37,058 nucleotides of DNA from Segetibacter sp. (GCF_025963695.1 NZ_JAOQAH010000004.1:1-37058); one strand, 5' to 3'. Positions 16,993 through 26,127 are shown, numbered from the stretch's first letter. The notes: generated from the sequence alone by a model not told the origin. Numbers and translations are program-made.

Positions 16993-17930
16993 AGAAAGAT
17001 GTATTAGTAACAGGTGAATTAAACGTAGACATCTTGCTGAACAAGGTGAGGGGATTTCCTGTAATAGGGCAGGAGATCTTAGCCGATGAGATGACCTTTA
17101 CGCTGGGCAGTTCTTCTGCCATCTTTGCTTCCAACCTTGCTTCTTTAGGCATCGGTACATCTTTTTGTGGGATTGTAGGTAATGACATTTTTGGAAAATA
17201 TATTCTTTCTGAACTGAATGACAAAAAGGTCGATACCCGGTTAATTACAGAGGAATCAAAGTATCAAACGGGGGTTACAATAATACTGAATTATGAGCAA
17301 GACCGCGCCAATGTTACGCACTGCGGGGCGATGGAGCATTTCAATGTAAGCAACATACCGGTAGACGAGCTTTCTCAATATAGACACTTACACCTGTCCT
17401 CTTTTTTTCTGCAAAAAGGTCTGCAAAAAGATATCGTGCGGTTGTTTAAAACAGCACGTGAAAACGGTTTGTCTACTTCGCTGGATATACAATGGGACCC
17501 GGCAAATGAGTGGGCGTTTCCTTATAAACAATGCCTTCCGTATGTTGACTTTTTTCTGCCAAACGAAGCAGAGGTGTTGGCTTTAACCGATACAGCTCAA
17601 CTGTCTGATGCTTTTGATGTACTTGATGCTTTTGCTAATACAATTGTGGTAAAAAGAGGGGTGCATGGTGCTTTGGCCTATAGCAAAGGAACTTATACAG
17701 AAGCGGAGCCATATCTCCATTCTTTATTTGTGGATGCTATAGGAGCAGGTGACAGCTTTAATGCCGGTTTTATAAGCAGTTACCTGCAAGGAAAGTCGTT
17801 ACAGGAGAGCCTTATGTTTGGTAACCTTACCGGCGCCATAAACACCACTGGTTCCGGCGGAACCGGTGCATTTTCTGATCTCTCTTCTTTTGTAAAGAAA
17901 GCAAGAACAATCTTCAATATAGAAATCTAA
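16989..17930 (+). CDS. PfkB-family sugar kinase, probable tagatose-6-phosphate kinase
   Basis: A 313-residue ribokinase/PfkB-fold kinase. The ATG at 16989 is chosen (ATGA overlap with AgaS) rather than the upstream TTG at 16977. The first family signature is LGSSSAIFASNLASLG near residues 39-54. The second is DAIGAGDSFNAGF with catalytic base Asp255. The EQDRAN segment and the KRGVHGAL strand fit the fold. In AgaS pathways a PfkB-type kinase phosphorylates tagatose-6-phosphate to the 1,6-bisphosphate, and the next gene encodes the matching aldolase 4 bases downstream. The sequence alone does not exclude another phosphoacceptor, including a free amino sugar, which matters because the locus shows no other sugar kinase. 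Confidence 0.87.
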   Translation: MKKDVLVTGELNVDILLNKVRGFPVIGQEILADEMTFTLGSSSAIFASNLASLGIGTSFCGIVGNDIFGKYILSELNDKKVDTRLITEESKYQTGVTIILNYEQDRANVTHCGAMEHFNVSNIPVDELSQYRHLHLSSFFLQKGLQKDIVRLFKTARENGLSTSLDIQWDPANEWAFPYKQCLPYVDFFLPNEAEVLALTDTAQLSDAFDVLDAFANTIVVKRGVHGALAYSKGTYTEAEPYLHSLFVDAIGAGDSFNAGFISSYLQGKSLQESLMFGNLTGAINTTGSGGTGAFSDLSSFVKKARTIFNIEI

Positions 17931-17934
17931 ACAT

Positions 17935-18756
17935 ATGGTTTTAAAGCAAAAAATGCGGTTGCTCACCGAACAAAAGAAAGGATTACTGGCTACCAATTTT
18001 TATAATTTAGAGACGCTTCAGGGGGTATTGAAGGCAGCAAGTGAACTTGAGCAACCTTTGATTTTACAATTAACCAGCAGTTCAATAACCTATATGGGAT
18101 TGAACACGGCGGTTAACTCGGCAAGAACCGGATTAAAGGACTATGGGGTGGAAGGATGGCTGCACCTGGACCATGGTGATTCAGTAGATCTGGCGCAAGC
18201 TTGCCTCGACGCAGGATTCGATTCGGTGATGATAGACGGCAGCGAACTGCCGTTGAATGAAAATATTAAGATCACCAAAGAAGTGGTTAAAAGGGCAAAA
18301 GCCTATAATGCAAACGTAGAAGCAGAGCTGGGGTACGTAGCCAAGCTAGGGCAATCGCACGCACTGCATGGTTTCACACAGGTAGCAGAAGCAGTGACTT
18401 TTGTGGAAGAAACAGGAGTGGATGCATTGGCAATAGCTATCGGAACCGCACACGGCTTTTATAAAGAAGAGCCAAAACTGCAATTTGAATTGCTCGCAGA
18501 CATTCACTCCCGTATCAGTTCGATACTGGTATTACATGGGGGGTCTGGGGTTCCTGCAGCACAGTTGCAGCAAGCCATTTCGCTGGGTATTTGTAAAGTG
18601 AACCTGGCTACGGAGATCAAAAACATTTTTATGAAAACGCTTCAGTCTGTTCTTAAAAACAGCGAGGAAATAGATTTAAGGAAAGTTTTTCCTAAAGCGA
18701 CAAATAGTGTAACTGAACTGGTAAAAGAAAAATTAAGGATAATGCAGAACAATTAA
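17935..18756 (+). CDS. kbaY: Class II ketose-bisphosphate aldolase (KbaY/GatY-type)
   Basis: A 273-residue zinc-dependent aldolase. Catalytic Asp79 and zinc ligand His80 lie in HLDHGDS, Glu131 lies in EAELGYV, and zinc ligands His173 (GTAHGFY) and His201 (LHGGSGV) follow. The 28-residue spacing between the last two histidines equals that of E. coli KbaY/GatY (His180 and His208). The enzyme would cleave tagatose-1,6-bisphosphate (or fructose-1,6-bisphosphate) to glyceraldehyde-3-phosphate and dihydroxyacetone phosphate. The short loops favour the tagatose-bisphosphate aldolase group over glycolytic FbaA, but epimer specificity cannot be read by eye. It sits 4 bases after the kinase and closes the agaS operon; a dispersed repeat follows. 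Confidence 0.9.
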   Translation: MVLKQKMRLLTEQKKGLLATNFYNLETLQGVLKAASELEQPLILQLTSSSITYMGLNTAVNSARTGLKDYGVEGWLHLDHGDSVDLAQACLDAGFDSVMIDGSELPLNENIKITKEVVKRAKAYNANVEAELGYVAKLGQSHALHGFTQVAEAVTFVEETGVDALAIAIGTAHGFYKEEPKLQFELLADIHSRISSILVLHGGSGVPAAQLQQAISLGICKVNLATEIKNIFMKTLQSVLKNSEEIDLRKVFPKATNSVTELVKEKLRIMQNN

Positions 18757-18825
18757 TGTGGCGGGAGAAAACCCTTGAACGGGCTTTAAAGACAAACAAA
18801 TTGAACGTGTTGATTTTTTGTTGCA

Positions 18826-18885
18826 GTACAAGAGTGCGACGCAAGAATGTATCATAGTAGCAATGTTGCCTGGCCCATAAAAAAA
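18826..18885 (-). repeat. Dispersed intergenic element, copy 4 (GCG subtype)
   Basis: Core at 18826-18845 on the minus strand, differing from copies 1-3 only at the end of the core. The variable middle can form a small GCAA-CA-TTGC hairpin, and an A-run (T-run on its own strand) lies at 18879-18885. It sits between the aldolase and the IlvN-like gene. Confidence 0.83.
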
Positions 18886-18923
18886 GATTTTACTGTTTTA
18901 CCCTTAGTGTACCATACATCATA

Positions 18924-19478
18924 TTGAAAGAGACATTTACCATAACAATATATACAGAAAATACGATCGGCCTGCTTGTTCGAATAACTGCCATGTTTGT
19001 TCGGCGCCGCATAGATATTGAGAGCCTTAACGTGGCTGCTTCAGAAGTAGAAGGAATACACCGTTTTACAATAGTGATTAATGAAACGGAAGAGGTAACA
19101 AGGAAGCTGATGCTGCAGATCAATAAACAAGTGAATGTGTTTAAAACATTTTTTAATACAAATGAAGAAATTGTATGGCAAAAGCAACTGTTGTGTAAAG
19201 TGGCTGGTAGCGATACAAATGAAGCAATAGAAAATGCGTTGAATATTTATGGTGCCAGGCGTATTAGTACGGGTGACGAGTACACAGTATATGGAGTAGC
19301 CGGTTCTGCAGAAACAACCGATGCTGTTGAAAAATTGCTGGAACCTTTAGGTATAACAGAGATTGTAAAAAGTGCAAGAATAGCTGTTATCAAATCAAAC
19401 CATGCTATTCACCAAAAGTTGAAGCTAATTGAACCATTAAATAACTACCTGTCAAAAGTTGAAGACAAGGTTTCGTAA
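18924..19478 (+). CDS. Orphan IlvN-like ACT-domain protein (acetolactate synthase small-subunit family)
   Basis: A 184-residue protein with the IlvN architecture. The ACT domain at about 3-75 (FTITIYTENTIGLLVRI, RRRIDIESLNV, IHRFTIVINETEE) is followed by the ALS_ss C-terminal domain (ARRISTGDEYTVYGVAGS, EIVKSARIAVIK). IlvN normally binds valine and activates the catalytic subunit IlvB. No ilvB, ilvC or ilvD is in the window, so this copy is detached from its partner. No in-frame ATG precedes the conserved start region; TTG at 18924 is the probable initiator. The protein is shorter at the C-terminus than the Bacteroidota IlvN proteins I recall. It could regulate a distant synthase or have a new ligand. 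It is 14 bases from the following Gfo/Idh gene, so they are co-transcribed. Confidence 0.85.
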   Translation: MKETFTITIYTENTIGLLVRITAMFVRRRIDIESLNVAASEVEGIHRFTIVINETEEVTRKLMLQINKQVNVFKTFFNTNEEIVWQKQLLCKVAGSDTNEAIENALNIYGARRISTGDEYTVYGVAGSAETTDAVEKLLEPLGITEIVKSARIAVIKSNHAIHQKLKLIEPLNNYLSKVEDKVS

Positions 19479-19492
19479 CAAAAAACATAGCT

Positions 19493-20539
19493 ATGCAAAA
19501 TTATTTAAACCGTCGTGATTTCGTAAGAAAAGCAACAATGGGAGGTGTCGGCTTCGGTCTGTTAGGAAATGCAACGTCTTTATTTGCGAATGGTAGCGTT
19601 GCTGCCGGTAAAAGGGTAGGCATTATTGGTCTCGACACGTCGCACGTTACGGCTGTCACAAATAGTTTAAACGGTCCGAATGTAACTGCAAACTGGGGTG
19701 GTTATAAAGTGGTGGCTGCATATCCTACAAAAGGCAGCGCCGACATGAAGGAAAGCATAGGCAGGCTTGCCGGCTTTACCGATGCAGTAAAGGCGCTAGG
19801 TGTTGAAATCGTTGATTCGATAGAAGACCTGCTAACAAAAGTGGATGTGGTGCTGCTGGAATCGGTTGATGGCCGCCGGCATCTGGCGGAAGCATTGCCC
19901 GTATTAAAAGCCGGAAAACGCATGTTTATCGATAAGCCTATCGCATCTTCCCTCGCCGACGCAATGGTTATTTTTGATGCTGCCAAAAAATATAATGTGC
20001 CCATTTTTTCAGCCTCTTCTTTACGGTATATTCCTGGGGCCAAAGAAATAGCTGAGGGAAAGATAGGCACAGTGCATGGCGCCGATACATACGGAAATTG
20101 TTATATCGAGCCTCACCATCCCGACCTGTTTTATTATGGTATCCACGGGGTCGAAATGCTATACGCCCTTATGGGCACCGGTTGTAAAAGTGTTGCACGT
20201 ACCCATATTAATAACAGCGACCTGGCTGTGGGAACCTGGAAGGATGATCGCATTGGAACATTCAGGGGAACCCGCTTTGGTACCGGGAAAATGGGTGCTA
20301 CCGTTTTTGGAGAAAAAGGTATAGAAGTGCTTGATAAGTCGCCGGGGTACGATCCGTTGTGGGTTAAAATCATAGCGTTTTTTGATACAGGAATAGTTCC
20401 GGTAACACCCGAAGAAACTTTAGAAACACTGGCTTTCATGGAAGCTGCTGATGAAAGTAAAATTAAAGGCGGTATTCCTGTAAACCTCGAAACGGTAATG
20501 GAACGGGCAAAGAAGAAAAGTCGGAGTATCCGCTACTAG
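19493..20539 (+). CDS. Gfo/Idh/MocA-family oxidoreductase with Tat signal
   Basis: A 348-residue Gfo/Idh/MocA protein with a twin-arginine leader (NRRDFVRK at residues 6-13, then a weakly hydrophobic stretch), so probably exported folded with its cofactor. The Rossmann start is degenerate: VGIIGLDTSH lacks the third glycine of GxGxxG. The usual EKP motif appears as IDKP in AGKRMFIDKPIASS. The second half has YGIHGVEMLYALMG, corresponding to the family HxxD-like catalytic region. These departures, plus export, suggest that ordinary NAD(P)H-linked dehydrogenation may not be its job. It lies 14 bases after the IlvN-like gene. The substrate is unknown; a sugar or sugar derivative is likely from the family and context. 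Confidence 0.87.
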   Translation: MQNYLNRRDFVRKATMGGVGFGLLGNATSLFANGSVAAGKRVGIIGLDTSHVTAVTNSLNGPNVTANWGGYKVVAAYPTKGSADMKESIGRLAGFTDAVKALGVEIVDSIEDLLTKVDVVLLESVDGRRHLAEALPVLKAGKRMFIDKPIASSLADAMVIFDAAKKYNVPIFSASSLRYIPGAKEIAEGKIGTVHGADTYGNCYIEPHHPDLFYYGIHGVEMLYALMGTGCKSVARTHINNSDLAVGTWKDDRIGTFRGTRFGTGKMGATVFGEKGIEVLDKSPGYDPLWVKIIAFFDTGIVPVTPEETLETLAFMEAADESKIKGGIPVNLETVMERAKKKSRSIRY

Positions 20540-20601
20540 TGTTGCTTTTGTGATGATGAACGATAACTTTTATACTCAGAGTAATACGAAATGAATTTGC
20601 G

Positions 20602-21798
20602 ATGAAAACAATATTATTGTCAATCTGCTTCTTTTATTGCTTTTTAAACTTGCAAGGGCAAAATTTAAAAGTCCCTGTTTTGTTTGATAACCCAGTAGCA
20701 ATATGGAAAGAGATGGCACCTTTTTTTGTAACCCCCAATCAGTACAAGGGTGAACCCGGTTCTTATCGTTCACCCTTAATTTTTTATGACGGACGCCCGG
20801 TAAAAACAGCCAAAGACTGGCAACAAAGGCGGAAAGAAATTCTTGGTCAATGGAATAAGATGATGGGAGAGTGGCCACCATTACTTAAAGACCAGGAGAT
20901 GAGGTTTGTTGATACGGTAAGAAAGGAGGGATATACGCAGTTTCGGATAAGTTTTAAATGGCTGCCGAACGAAGAAACCGAAGGTTATCTTTTAGTTCCT
21001 GATGGAAAAGGTAAAAAGCCGGCTGTAATTACCGTGTTTTACGAGCCCGAAACGGCGGCTGGATTGGGAACATCGGAACGAACAAGAAATAAAGCTGACT
21101 TTGCGTATCAATTGGTAAAAAGAGGTTTCGTAACCCTTTCTATAGGAACAACTAAAGCTACCGAAGCTAACACGTACTCATTGTACTATCCCAACATAGA
21201 ACATGCGCAGGTGCAACCATTATCAATGCTGGGTTGTGCTGCGGCAAATGCCTGGTATGTTCTTTCAAAAGTACGCGATGTGGATTCTTCGAAGATCGGC
21301 ATCATGGGCCTTTCATTTGGAGGTAAGTGGGCGATGTTTGCTTCCTGCTTATTCGAAAAATTTGCTTGTGCGGTTTGGTCCGATGCCGGGATTGTATTTG
21401 ACGAAACCAGGGGCGATGTTAACTATTGGGAACCCTGGTATTTGGGCTATTATCCCAAGCCCTGGCGCAAAAGGGGAATGATCACAAAAGAAAATCCAGC
21501 CTACGGACTATATCCGAAGCTTGTAAAAGAAGGGTACGATCTGCACGAACTACATGCCCTAATGGCACCACGTCCGTTTCTTGTTTCCGGGGGATCAGAA
21601 GACACAGAAAGTCGGTGGGTTCCTTTAAATCATTCTTTAGCAGTAAATCGTTTGCTGGGCTATACCGACCGGGTTGCCATGACAAACGACCGCGCTGAAC
21701 ATTTACCAACACCATTATCGAATGAACGGGCTTATTTGTTTTTTGACTATTTCTTAAAGTATAAGGGTAAGGATAAAGGGGCAGCAGCCAAACATTGA
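20602..21798 (+). CDS. Secreted alpha/beta hydrolase, carbohydrate-esterase-like
   Basis: A 398-residue secreted hydrolase with a signal peptide (MKTILLSICFFYCFLNLQGQ). The fold is an alpha/beta hydrolase: strand and nucleophile elbow GIMGLSFGGKWA with Ser238, an acidic candidate in SGGSEDTESRW, and His367 in NDRAEHLPTP near the end. The GxSxGGK-type elbow and the conserved tail resemble acetyl-xylan or glucuronoyl esterase-like carbohydrate esterases (CE15-like) more than lipases. I cannot assign a family with certainty. A role in removing acyl or ester groups from sugars imported or trapped by the SusCD system is consistent with its position between two exported Gfo/Idh proteins. Confidence 0.8.
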   Translation: MKTILLSICFFYCFLNLQGQNLKVPVLFDNPVAIWKEMAPFFVTPNQYKGEPGSYRSPLIFYDGRPVKTAKDWQQRRKEILGQWNKMMGEWPPLLKDQEMRFVDTVRKEGYTQFRISFKWLPNEETEGYLLVPDGKGKKPAVITVFYEPETAAGLGTSERTRNKADFAYQLVKRGFVTLSIGTTKATEANTYSLYYPNIEHAQVQPLSMLGCAAANAWYVLSKVRDVDSSKIGIMGLSFGGKWAMFASCLFEKFACAVWSDAGIVFDETRGDVNYWEPWYLGYYPKPWRKRGMITKENPAYGLYPKLVKEGYDLHELHALMAPRPFLVSGGSEDTESRWVPLNHSLAVNRLLGYTDRVAMTNDRAEHLPTPLSNERAYLFFDYFLKYKGKDKGAAAKH

Positions 21799-21882
21799 GG
21801 CGATAAATTACAGAAGGAATTTATTATTTGATTTGAGTTTATAACGGGAAACATTTATTATCTAACAGGTAAAATTTTTGTC

Positions 21883-23226
21883 ATGGAAGATTCAAGAAGA
21901 GCGTTTATTAAAAATTCTATGAAGGCTGCCACAGCAGTTTCTATAGGCGGTATTCTGCCGGGGTTTAGCGCTAAAAGCTACGCAAGTATAATAGGTGCGA
22001 ACGACCGTATTATGGTCGCCAGCATGGGCGTAAACAGCCGGGGCTTTGCAGTGGGTAGTAATTTTGCTAAACAGGAAAACTGTGAAGTGTTGTATGCCTG
22101 TGATGTTGATACCAGGGCCGCCAGCAAATACATTGCTGAAATTCAGAAAATAACAAAGAAGGCACCGAAAGCCGAACCTGATTTCAGGAAAGCACTGGAA
22201 GACAAGCAGCTCGATGCATTAATCGTGGCAGCTCCCGACCATTGGCATGCTCCGGCAGCTATTCTTGCATGTAAAGCCGGAAAACATGTGTACCTCGAAA
22301 AACCATGTAGTCATAACCCGCACGAGGGTGAATTGGTGATTGCAGCAGCAAAAAAATACGATCGGGTTTTGCAAATGGGCAATCAGAGAAGATCTTTTCC
22401 CAATGTGATTGCTGCTATGGCTGAGCTAAAGGCGGGTGCAATTGGTCGTCCTTATTTTGCAAAGACATGGTACACCAATAACAGGCCCACAATAGGAATA
22501 GGTAAAGAAGTGGCTGTTCCGGAATGGCTCAATTATGAATTATGGCAGGGGCCCGCACCTCGTAAAGCGTACAAGGATAATATCGTTCATTATAACTGGC
22601 ACTGGCTCTGGAACTGGGGCACCGGCGAAGCTTTGAACAACGGAACCCATATGGTTGACATTGCCCGCTGGGGATTAGGGGTGGAGTACCCTACAAAAGT
22701 TAGCTCAAACGGAGGCCGCTACCGGTACAAAGATGACTGGGAAACACCGGATACACAGGTAATAAACCTGGAGTTTGAAAACAACACCTTCATGACCTGG
22801 GAAGGTCGTAGCTGTAATGGCAAAACGATTGAAGGCAGTAGCGTAGGTGTGATGTTTTATGGCGAAACAGGTTCTTTGCTGATAGAGGCAGGTAATGCTT
22901 ACACTATTTTCGACCTCGACGATAAGATAGTAAAAGACGTTAAAAATACCACCAAAATAGATCCCCGTAACCTCGCAAACCCCGCTGAAAGTTTAGACAG
23001 CTTGCATATAAGAAATTTCTTCGATGGTATTCGTAAGGGTGCTAAAGTAAATTCAGATATCGTTAGCGGTCATCAAAGTACGTTGCTGGTACAGCTAGGT
23101 AATATTGCCTTACGTTCGGGCGATACTTTGAATATTGATCCTAAAAACGGTCATATACTCAATAACAAAGAAGCTAATAAATATTGGAGGAGAGAATATG
23201 CGCCAGGTTGGGAGCCAAAAGTCTAG
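21883..23226 (+). CDS. Gfo/Idh/MocA-family oxidoreductase with Tat signal
   Basis: A 447-residue Gfo/Idh/MocA protein with the Tat motif SRRAFIK (residues 4-10) followed by a hydrophobic stretch, so probably translocated folded. The N-terminal nucleotide-binding domain includes MGVNSRG and APDHWHAPAAILACKAGKH with the family EKP (YLEKPCSHNP). The C-terminal part has GEALNNGTHMVDIARWGLG and GGRYRYKDDWETPDTQ, the common bacterial secreted Gfo/Idh type. Some proteins of this fold (GH109, alpha-N-acetylgalactosaminidases) use bound NAD for glycosidase chemistry. That raises a possible hydrolase role here, but I do not see clear GH109-specific sequence, so this stays a hypothesis. Its 3' side carries repeat copy 5. 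Confidence 0.88.
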   Translation: MEDSRRAFIKNSMKAATAVSIGGILPGFSAKSYASIIGANDRIMVASMGVNSRGFAVGSNFAKQENCEVLYACDVDTRAASKYIAEIQKITKKAPKAEPDFRKALEDKQLDALIVAAPDHWHAPAAILACKAGKHVYLEKPCSHNPHEGELVIAAAKKYDRVLQMGNQRRSFPNVIAAMAELKAGAIGRPYFAKTWYTNNRPTIGIGKEVAVPEWLNYELWQGPAPRKAYKDNIVHYNWHWLWNWGTGEALNNGTHMVDIARWGLGVEYPTKVSSNGGRYRYKDDWETPDTQVINLEFENNTFMTWEGRSCNGKTIEGSSVGVMFYGETGSLLIEAGNAYTIFDLDDKIVKDVKNTTKIDPRNLANPAESLDSLHIRNFFDGIRKGAKVNSDIVSGHQSTLLVQLGNIALRSGDTLNIDPKNGHILNNKEANKYWRREYAPGWEPKV

Positions 23227-23234
23227 TTTAGAAA

Positions 23235-23293
23235 TTTTTTTGTTTACGAACGATTGTTTTTCATACCATCATCGTTGTGTCACTCACTTGTAC
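23235..23293 (+). repeat. Dispersed intergenic element, copy 5 (GTG subtype)
   Basis: T-run at 23235-23241, then TGTTTACGAACG, and the core at 23273-23293, which reads CGTTGTGTCAC...CTTGTAC. Compared with copies 1-4, the GCG/CGC dyad is replaced by GTG/CAC on both sides. Confidence 0.82.
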
Positions 23294-23399
23294 GTCAAAA
23301 CAAAACAGCAACAACAGCAGCACTAAGTAGACGCCGTTAATTCACAAACTATCAGTTGTAACTTTTTTAACCAACTTATTTCACGATCAAAATCCCCCA

Positions 23400-24866
23400 A
23401 TGTCGCTTAACTTTTTAGACCTGCTCGCCATCGTTCTTTTTTTCTTAAGCATGGTCGTTGTCGGCATCATGTCGTATTTCAAAAGTAAAAACTCTGAAGA
23501 CTATTTTGTTGCGGGCGGCAATTTGCCCTGGTGGTTAGCCGGCATTTCGCATCACGTTTCGGGCCATAGTGGTGCCGTATTTGTGGCCTACGCAGCCGTT
23601 TGTTATACACACGGTTTTACCATGTATATGTGGTGGGCGCTTCCGGTAGCAGTTGTAATTGTAAGTACTGCCCACATCTTTCCGGTTTATTGGGTCCGCC
23701 TGAGAAGAGCATTTCAAATACAGTCTCCCCTCGAGTATTTAAGCATACGATACAATGTAGCAACCCAACAAATAATAGCATGGGCGGGTGTAATACTGAA
23801 GGTTTTTGATGTAGGTGCAAAATGGGCCGCGATAGGTATTTTACTACATGTGGTCGCCGGTATCTCCATGACAACGGGCATTCTCATTTCAGGAGTCGTT
23901 ACGATTATTTACGTTACGTTTGGAGGTCTCTGGGGCGTTATTATTACCGACTTTATTCAATTTCTTGTACAGGTGATTGGCGGAGTGGTGATGTTCGTAC
24001 TGGTGGTAAATCACCTTGGTGGAATAAGTTCTGTTAGTACCTTATGGGACCAATTGCCGCCAGCGCATAGCCAACTATTCAACGATCCGTACTCGGCAGG
24101 GTTTGTGGCCGTAATGTTCTTCATTTGTTTCTTAAGTTATAACGGTGGTATCTGGAGTTTGGCAACAAGATATATTTCTTCTCCAAATGAAAAAGAAGCT
24201 TCAAAAGCGGCCAGGCTTTCGGGCATTTTGTACCTCTTCTGGCCATTGATCTTATTCTTCCCGATGTGGGCGGCGCCGACTATTTTGCCAGGACTGGAAA
24301 ACCCAAATGAATCGTACGCTTTGCTAATGTTGAAAATACTGCCGCAGGGAATGATCGGGCTGGTAATTGCTTCATTATTTGCAGCAACCATGGGTATGAC
24401 TTCTTCTGATGTAAATACCATTGCCGCCGTTATCACCCGTGACATTCTTCCTGTCGTTTCACCTAAATTTCGCAACGATCCGAATTCACTGCGCACGGCA
24501 CGTATCACCACCTTCATTTTTACGCTTGCTACCATAATTATAGCCTTAAACTACGAACGTTTTGGCGGCGTACTAGGATTGATCATTAATTGGTTTGCGG
24601 CTTTATTAGGTCCAACTGCATTGCCTTTATTATTTGGCTTGCTCCCTGCTTTTAAATCATCCGGACCAAAAGCAGCGATTGCTTCAATTGCTGCCGGACT
24701 GCTCACCTTTGTTATTGGCAAACAGGTGCATTTCGATAGCCTTGCGTTAGAGGTTGGGCTACCAACAATGGTATCGTTGGTGGTATTTATTGGTGTTGGA
24801 TTAGTCACTCGAAAAGTACCTGCGAAAGTTACCGACCTTATTAACGCGCTTAAAAAATCTTCATAG
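23400..24866 (+). CDS. Sodium:solute symporter (SSS/SGLT-like)
   Basis: A 488-residue integral membrane protein with about 13 hydrophobic segments. Typical SSS sequences are SEDYFVAGGNLPWWLAGIS in TM1-2, QSPLEYLSIRYN, the GGLWGVIITDFIQFLVQ sodium-symporter stretch, and ATMGMTSSDVNTIAAVITRDI near TM8-9 with the Ser-rich sodium site. In Bacteroidota such symporters often sit with NagA or sugar kinases and import sialic acid, glucosamine or related sugars. It is 13 bases upstream of nagA, so an N-acetylated amino sugar is the likely substrate. As a non-phosphorylating importer it needs a cytosolic kinase before NagA can act, and none is obvious here. Confidence 0.92.
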   Translation: MSLNFLDLLAIVLFFLSMVVVGIMSYFKSKNSEDYFVAGGNLPWWLAGISHHVSGHSGAVFVAYAAVCYTHGFTMYMWWALPVAVVIVSTAHIFPVYWVRLRRAFQIQSPLEYLSIRYNVATQQIIAWAGVILKVFDVGAKWAAIGILLHVVAGISMTTGILISGVVTIIYVTFGGLWGVIITDFIQFLVQVIGGVVMFVLVVNHLGGISSVSTLWDQLPPAHSQLFNDPYSAGFVAVMFFICFLSYNGGIWSLATRYISSPNEKEASKAARLSGILYLFWPLILFFPMWAAPTILPGLENPNESYALLMLKILPQGMIGLVIASLFAATMGMTSSDVNTIAAVITRDILPVVSPKFRNDPNSLRTARITTFIFTLATIIIALNYERFGGVLGLIINWFAALLGPTALPLLFGLLPAFKSSGPKAAIASIAAGLLTFVIGKQVHFDSLALEVGLPTMVSLVVFIGVGLVTRKVPAKVTDLINALKKSS

Positions 24867-24879
24867 AATTAATACAACT

Positions 24880-26043
24880 ATGCCAACTGGAAACGATAAG
24901 AAAGATTATGACGCCGTTTGTATCAATTGCATTTCAGGTGAAACAATGGCATTCGCTGTTCGTGGAAGCACTGTTGAGAATATAATTGAGAGTAACATAA
25001 AGGGAGATGACGTTCTTTTCGTTGGCCCGGGTTTAATCGACTTGCAGATTAACGGCGTGAATGGAATAGATTTCAACGACGCTTCGTTAACAGAACAGCA
25101 GGTATTAGAGGCTACTTACTTTTTGCTGAAGCAGGGCGTGACTACGTTTTTTCCAACGGTCATCACAAATTCTGACGAAAACATTTGTAAGATAGTGGCT
25201 ACCATACATGCTGCCTGTTCTTCCGATCCTGTAGTGAATGATTGTATCCGGGGTATCCATTTGGAAGGACCATTTCTTTCAACCACTCCGGGCGCAAAAG
25301 GCGCCCACGACGAACAGTATATTAAAGCGCCTGATTGGGAATTATTTAAAACATTTCAGGAAGCAGCCGGAGAAAGAATAAAGCTGATAACCATTGCGCC
25401 CGAATGGGACGGTGCATGTGCCTTTATCGAAAAATGCAGGGAACAAAAAGTACTTGTTTCTATAGGTCATTCCATGGCAGGTGCAAAACACATCGAATTG
25501 GCTGTAAAGGCGGGTGCATCTCTTTCAACGCATTTGGGAAACGCAGTGCCTTTGCTGATGCCGCGTCACCCAAATATTTTATGGGATCTGCTCGCTGCTG
25601 ACGAATTGTATGCGTGCATCATCGCCGACGGTTTGCATATCCCCGATTCTTTTATTAAAGTGGTGATAAAAAACAAAGGCGACAAGACTTTGGTTGTTAG
25701 CGATGCTACCCGCTTTGCAGGAATGCAACCGGGCGAATATCAGAACCATATTGGTGGCGCTGTAATATTGGATGAAGAAAAAAGAGTTTCGCTAAAAAGT
25801 ACGCCGGGATTGATGGCGGGCGCTGCAAAGCTGTTGTTGGAAAATGTAGAGACCCTTGTCGATCACCGGCTTTGCACCCTGGGAGAAGCGTGGAAAATGG
25901 CATCGATAAATGTAGCGAACATGCTTAAAGCAAACGATCAGATGTTTGATGATAAAGGAGATTTTGTGCTGTTTAGATTAAACGGAAAGGAGATACAAAT
26001 AGAGACAGTAATTAAAAAAGGAAACATTGTTTTTGAACGATGA
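24880..26043 (+). CDS. nagA: N-acetylglucosamine/galactosamine-6-phosphate deacetylase
   Basis: A 387-residue amidohydrolase-superfamily deacetylase that removes acetate from an N-acetyl-hexosamine-6-phosphate. The metal and catalytic residues are all visible: His127 and Glu129 (HLEGPF), His197 (IGHS), His218 (THLGNA), His253 (ADGLH) and the catalytic Asp275 (VSDA). These lie within two residues of the E. coli NagA positions. THLGNA replaces the usual THLFNAM. Length is normal. In this cluster it would feed AgaS and/or the NagB-like deaminase, so GalNAc-6-P (AgaA role) and GlcNAc-6-P are both possible. It is directly coupled to the symporter (13-base gap). Confidence 0.94.
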   Translation: MPTGNDKKDYDAVCINCISGETMAFAVRGSTVENIIESNIKGDDVLFVGPGLIDLQINGVNGIDFNDASLTEQQVLEATYFLLKQGVTTFFPTVITNSDENICKIVATIHAACSSDPVVNDCIRGIHLEGPFLSTTPGAKGAHDEQYIKAPDWELFKTFQEAAGERIKLITIAPEWDGACAFIEKCREQKVLVSIGHSMAGAKHIELAVKAGASLSTHLGNAVPLLMPRHPNILWDLLAADELYACIIADGLHIPDSFIKVVIKNKGDKTLVVSDATRFAGMQPGEYQNHIGGAVILDEEKRVSLKSTPGLMAGAAKLLLENVETLVDHRLCTLGEAWKMASINVANMLKANDQMFDDKGDFVLFRLNGKEIQIETVIKKGNIVFER

Positions 26044-26127
26044 TTGTGCTCTGTTACTAATAAAATGTTCATTGCAATACGCGAGATGCCTGCACCCGAT
26101 ACTGAAGTTGACCGTATAACAATTGTT

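Noticed and set aside
21883..23226. Direct call of GH109 alpha-N-acetylgalactosaminidase
   Set aside because: The fold and Tat signal fit, but sequence features I associate with GH109 are not evident; kept only as a hypothesis.
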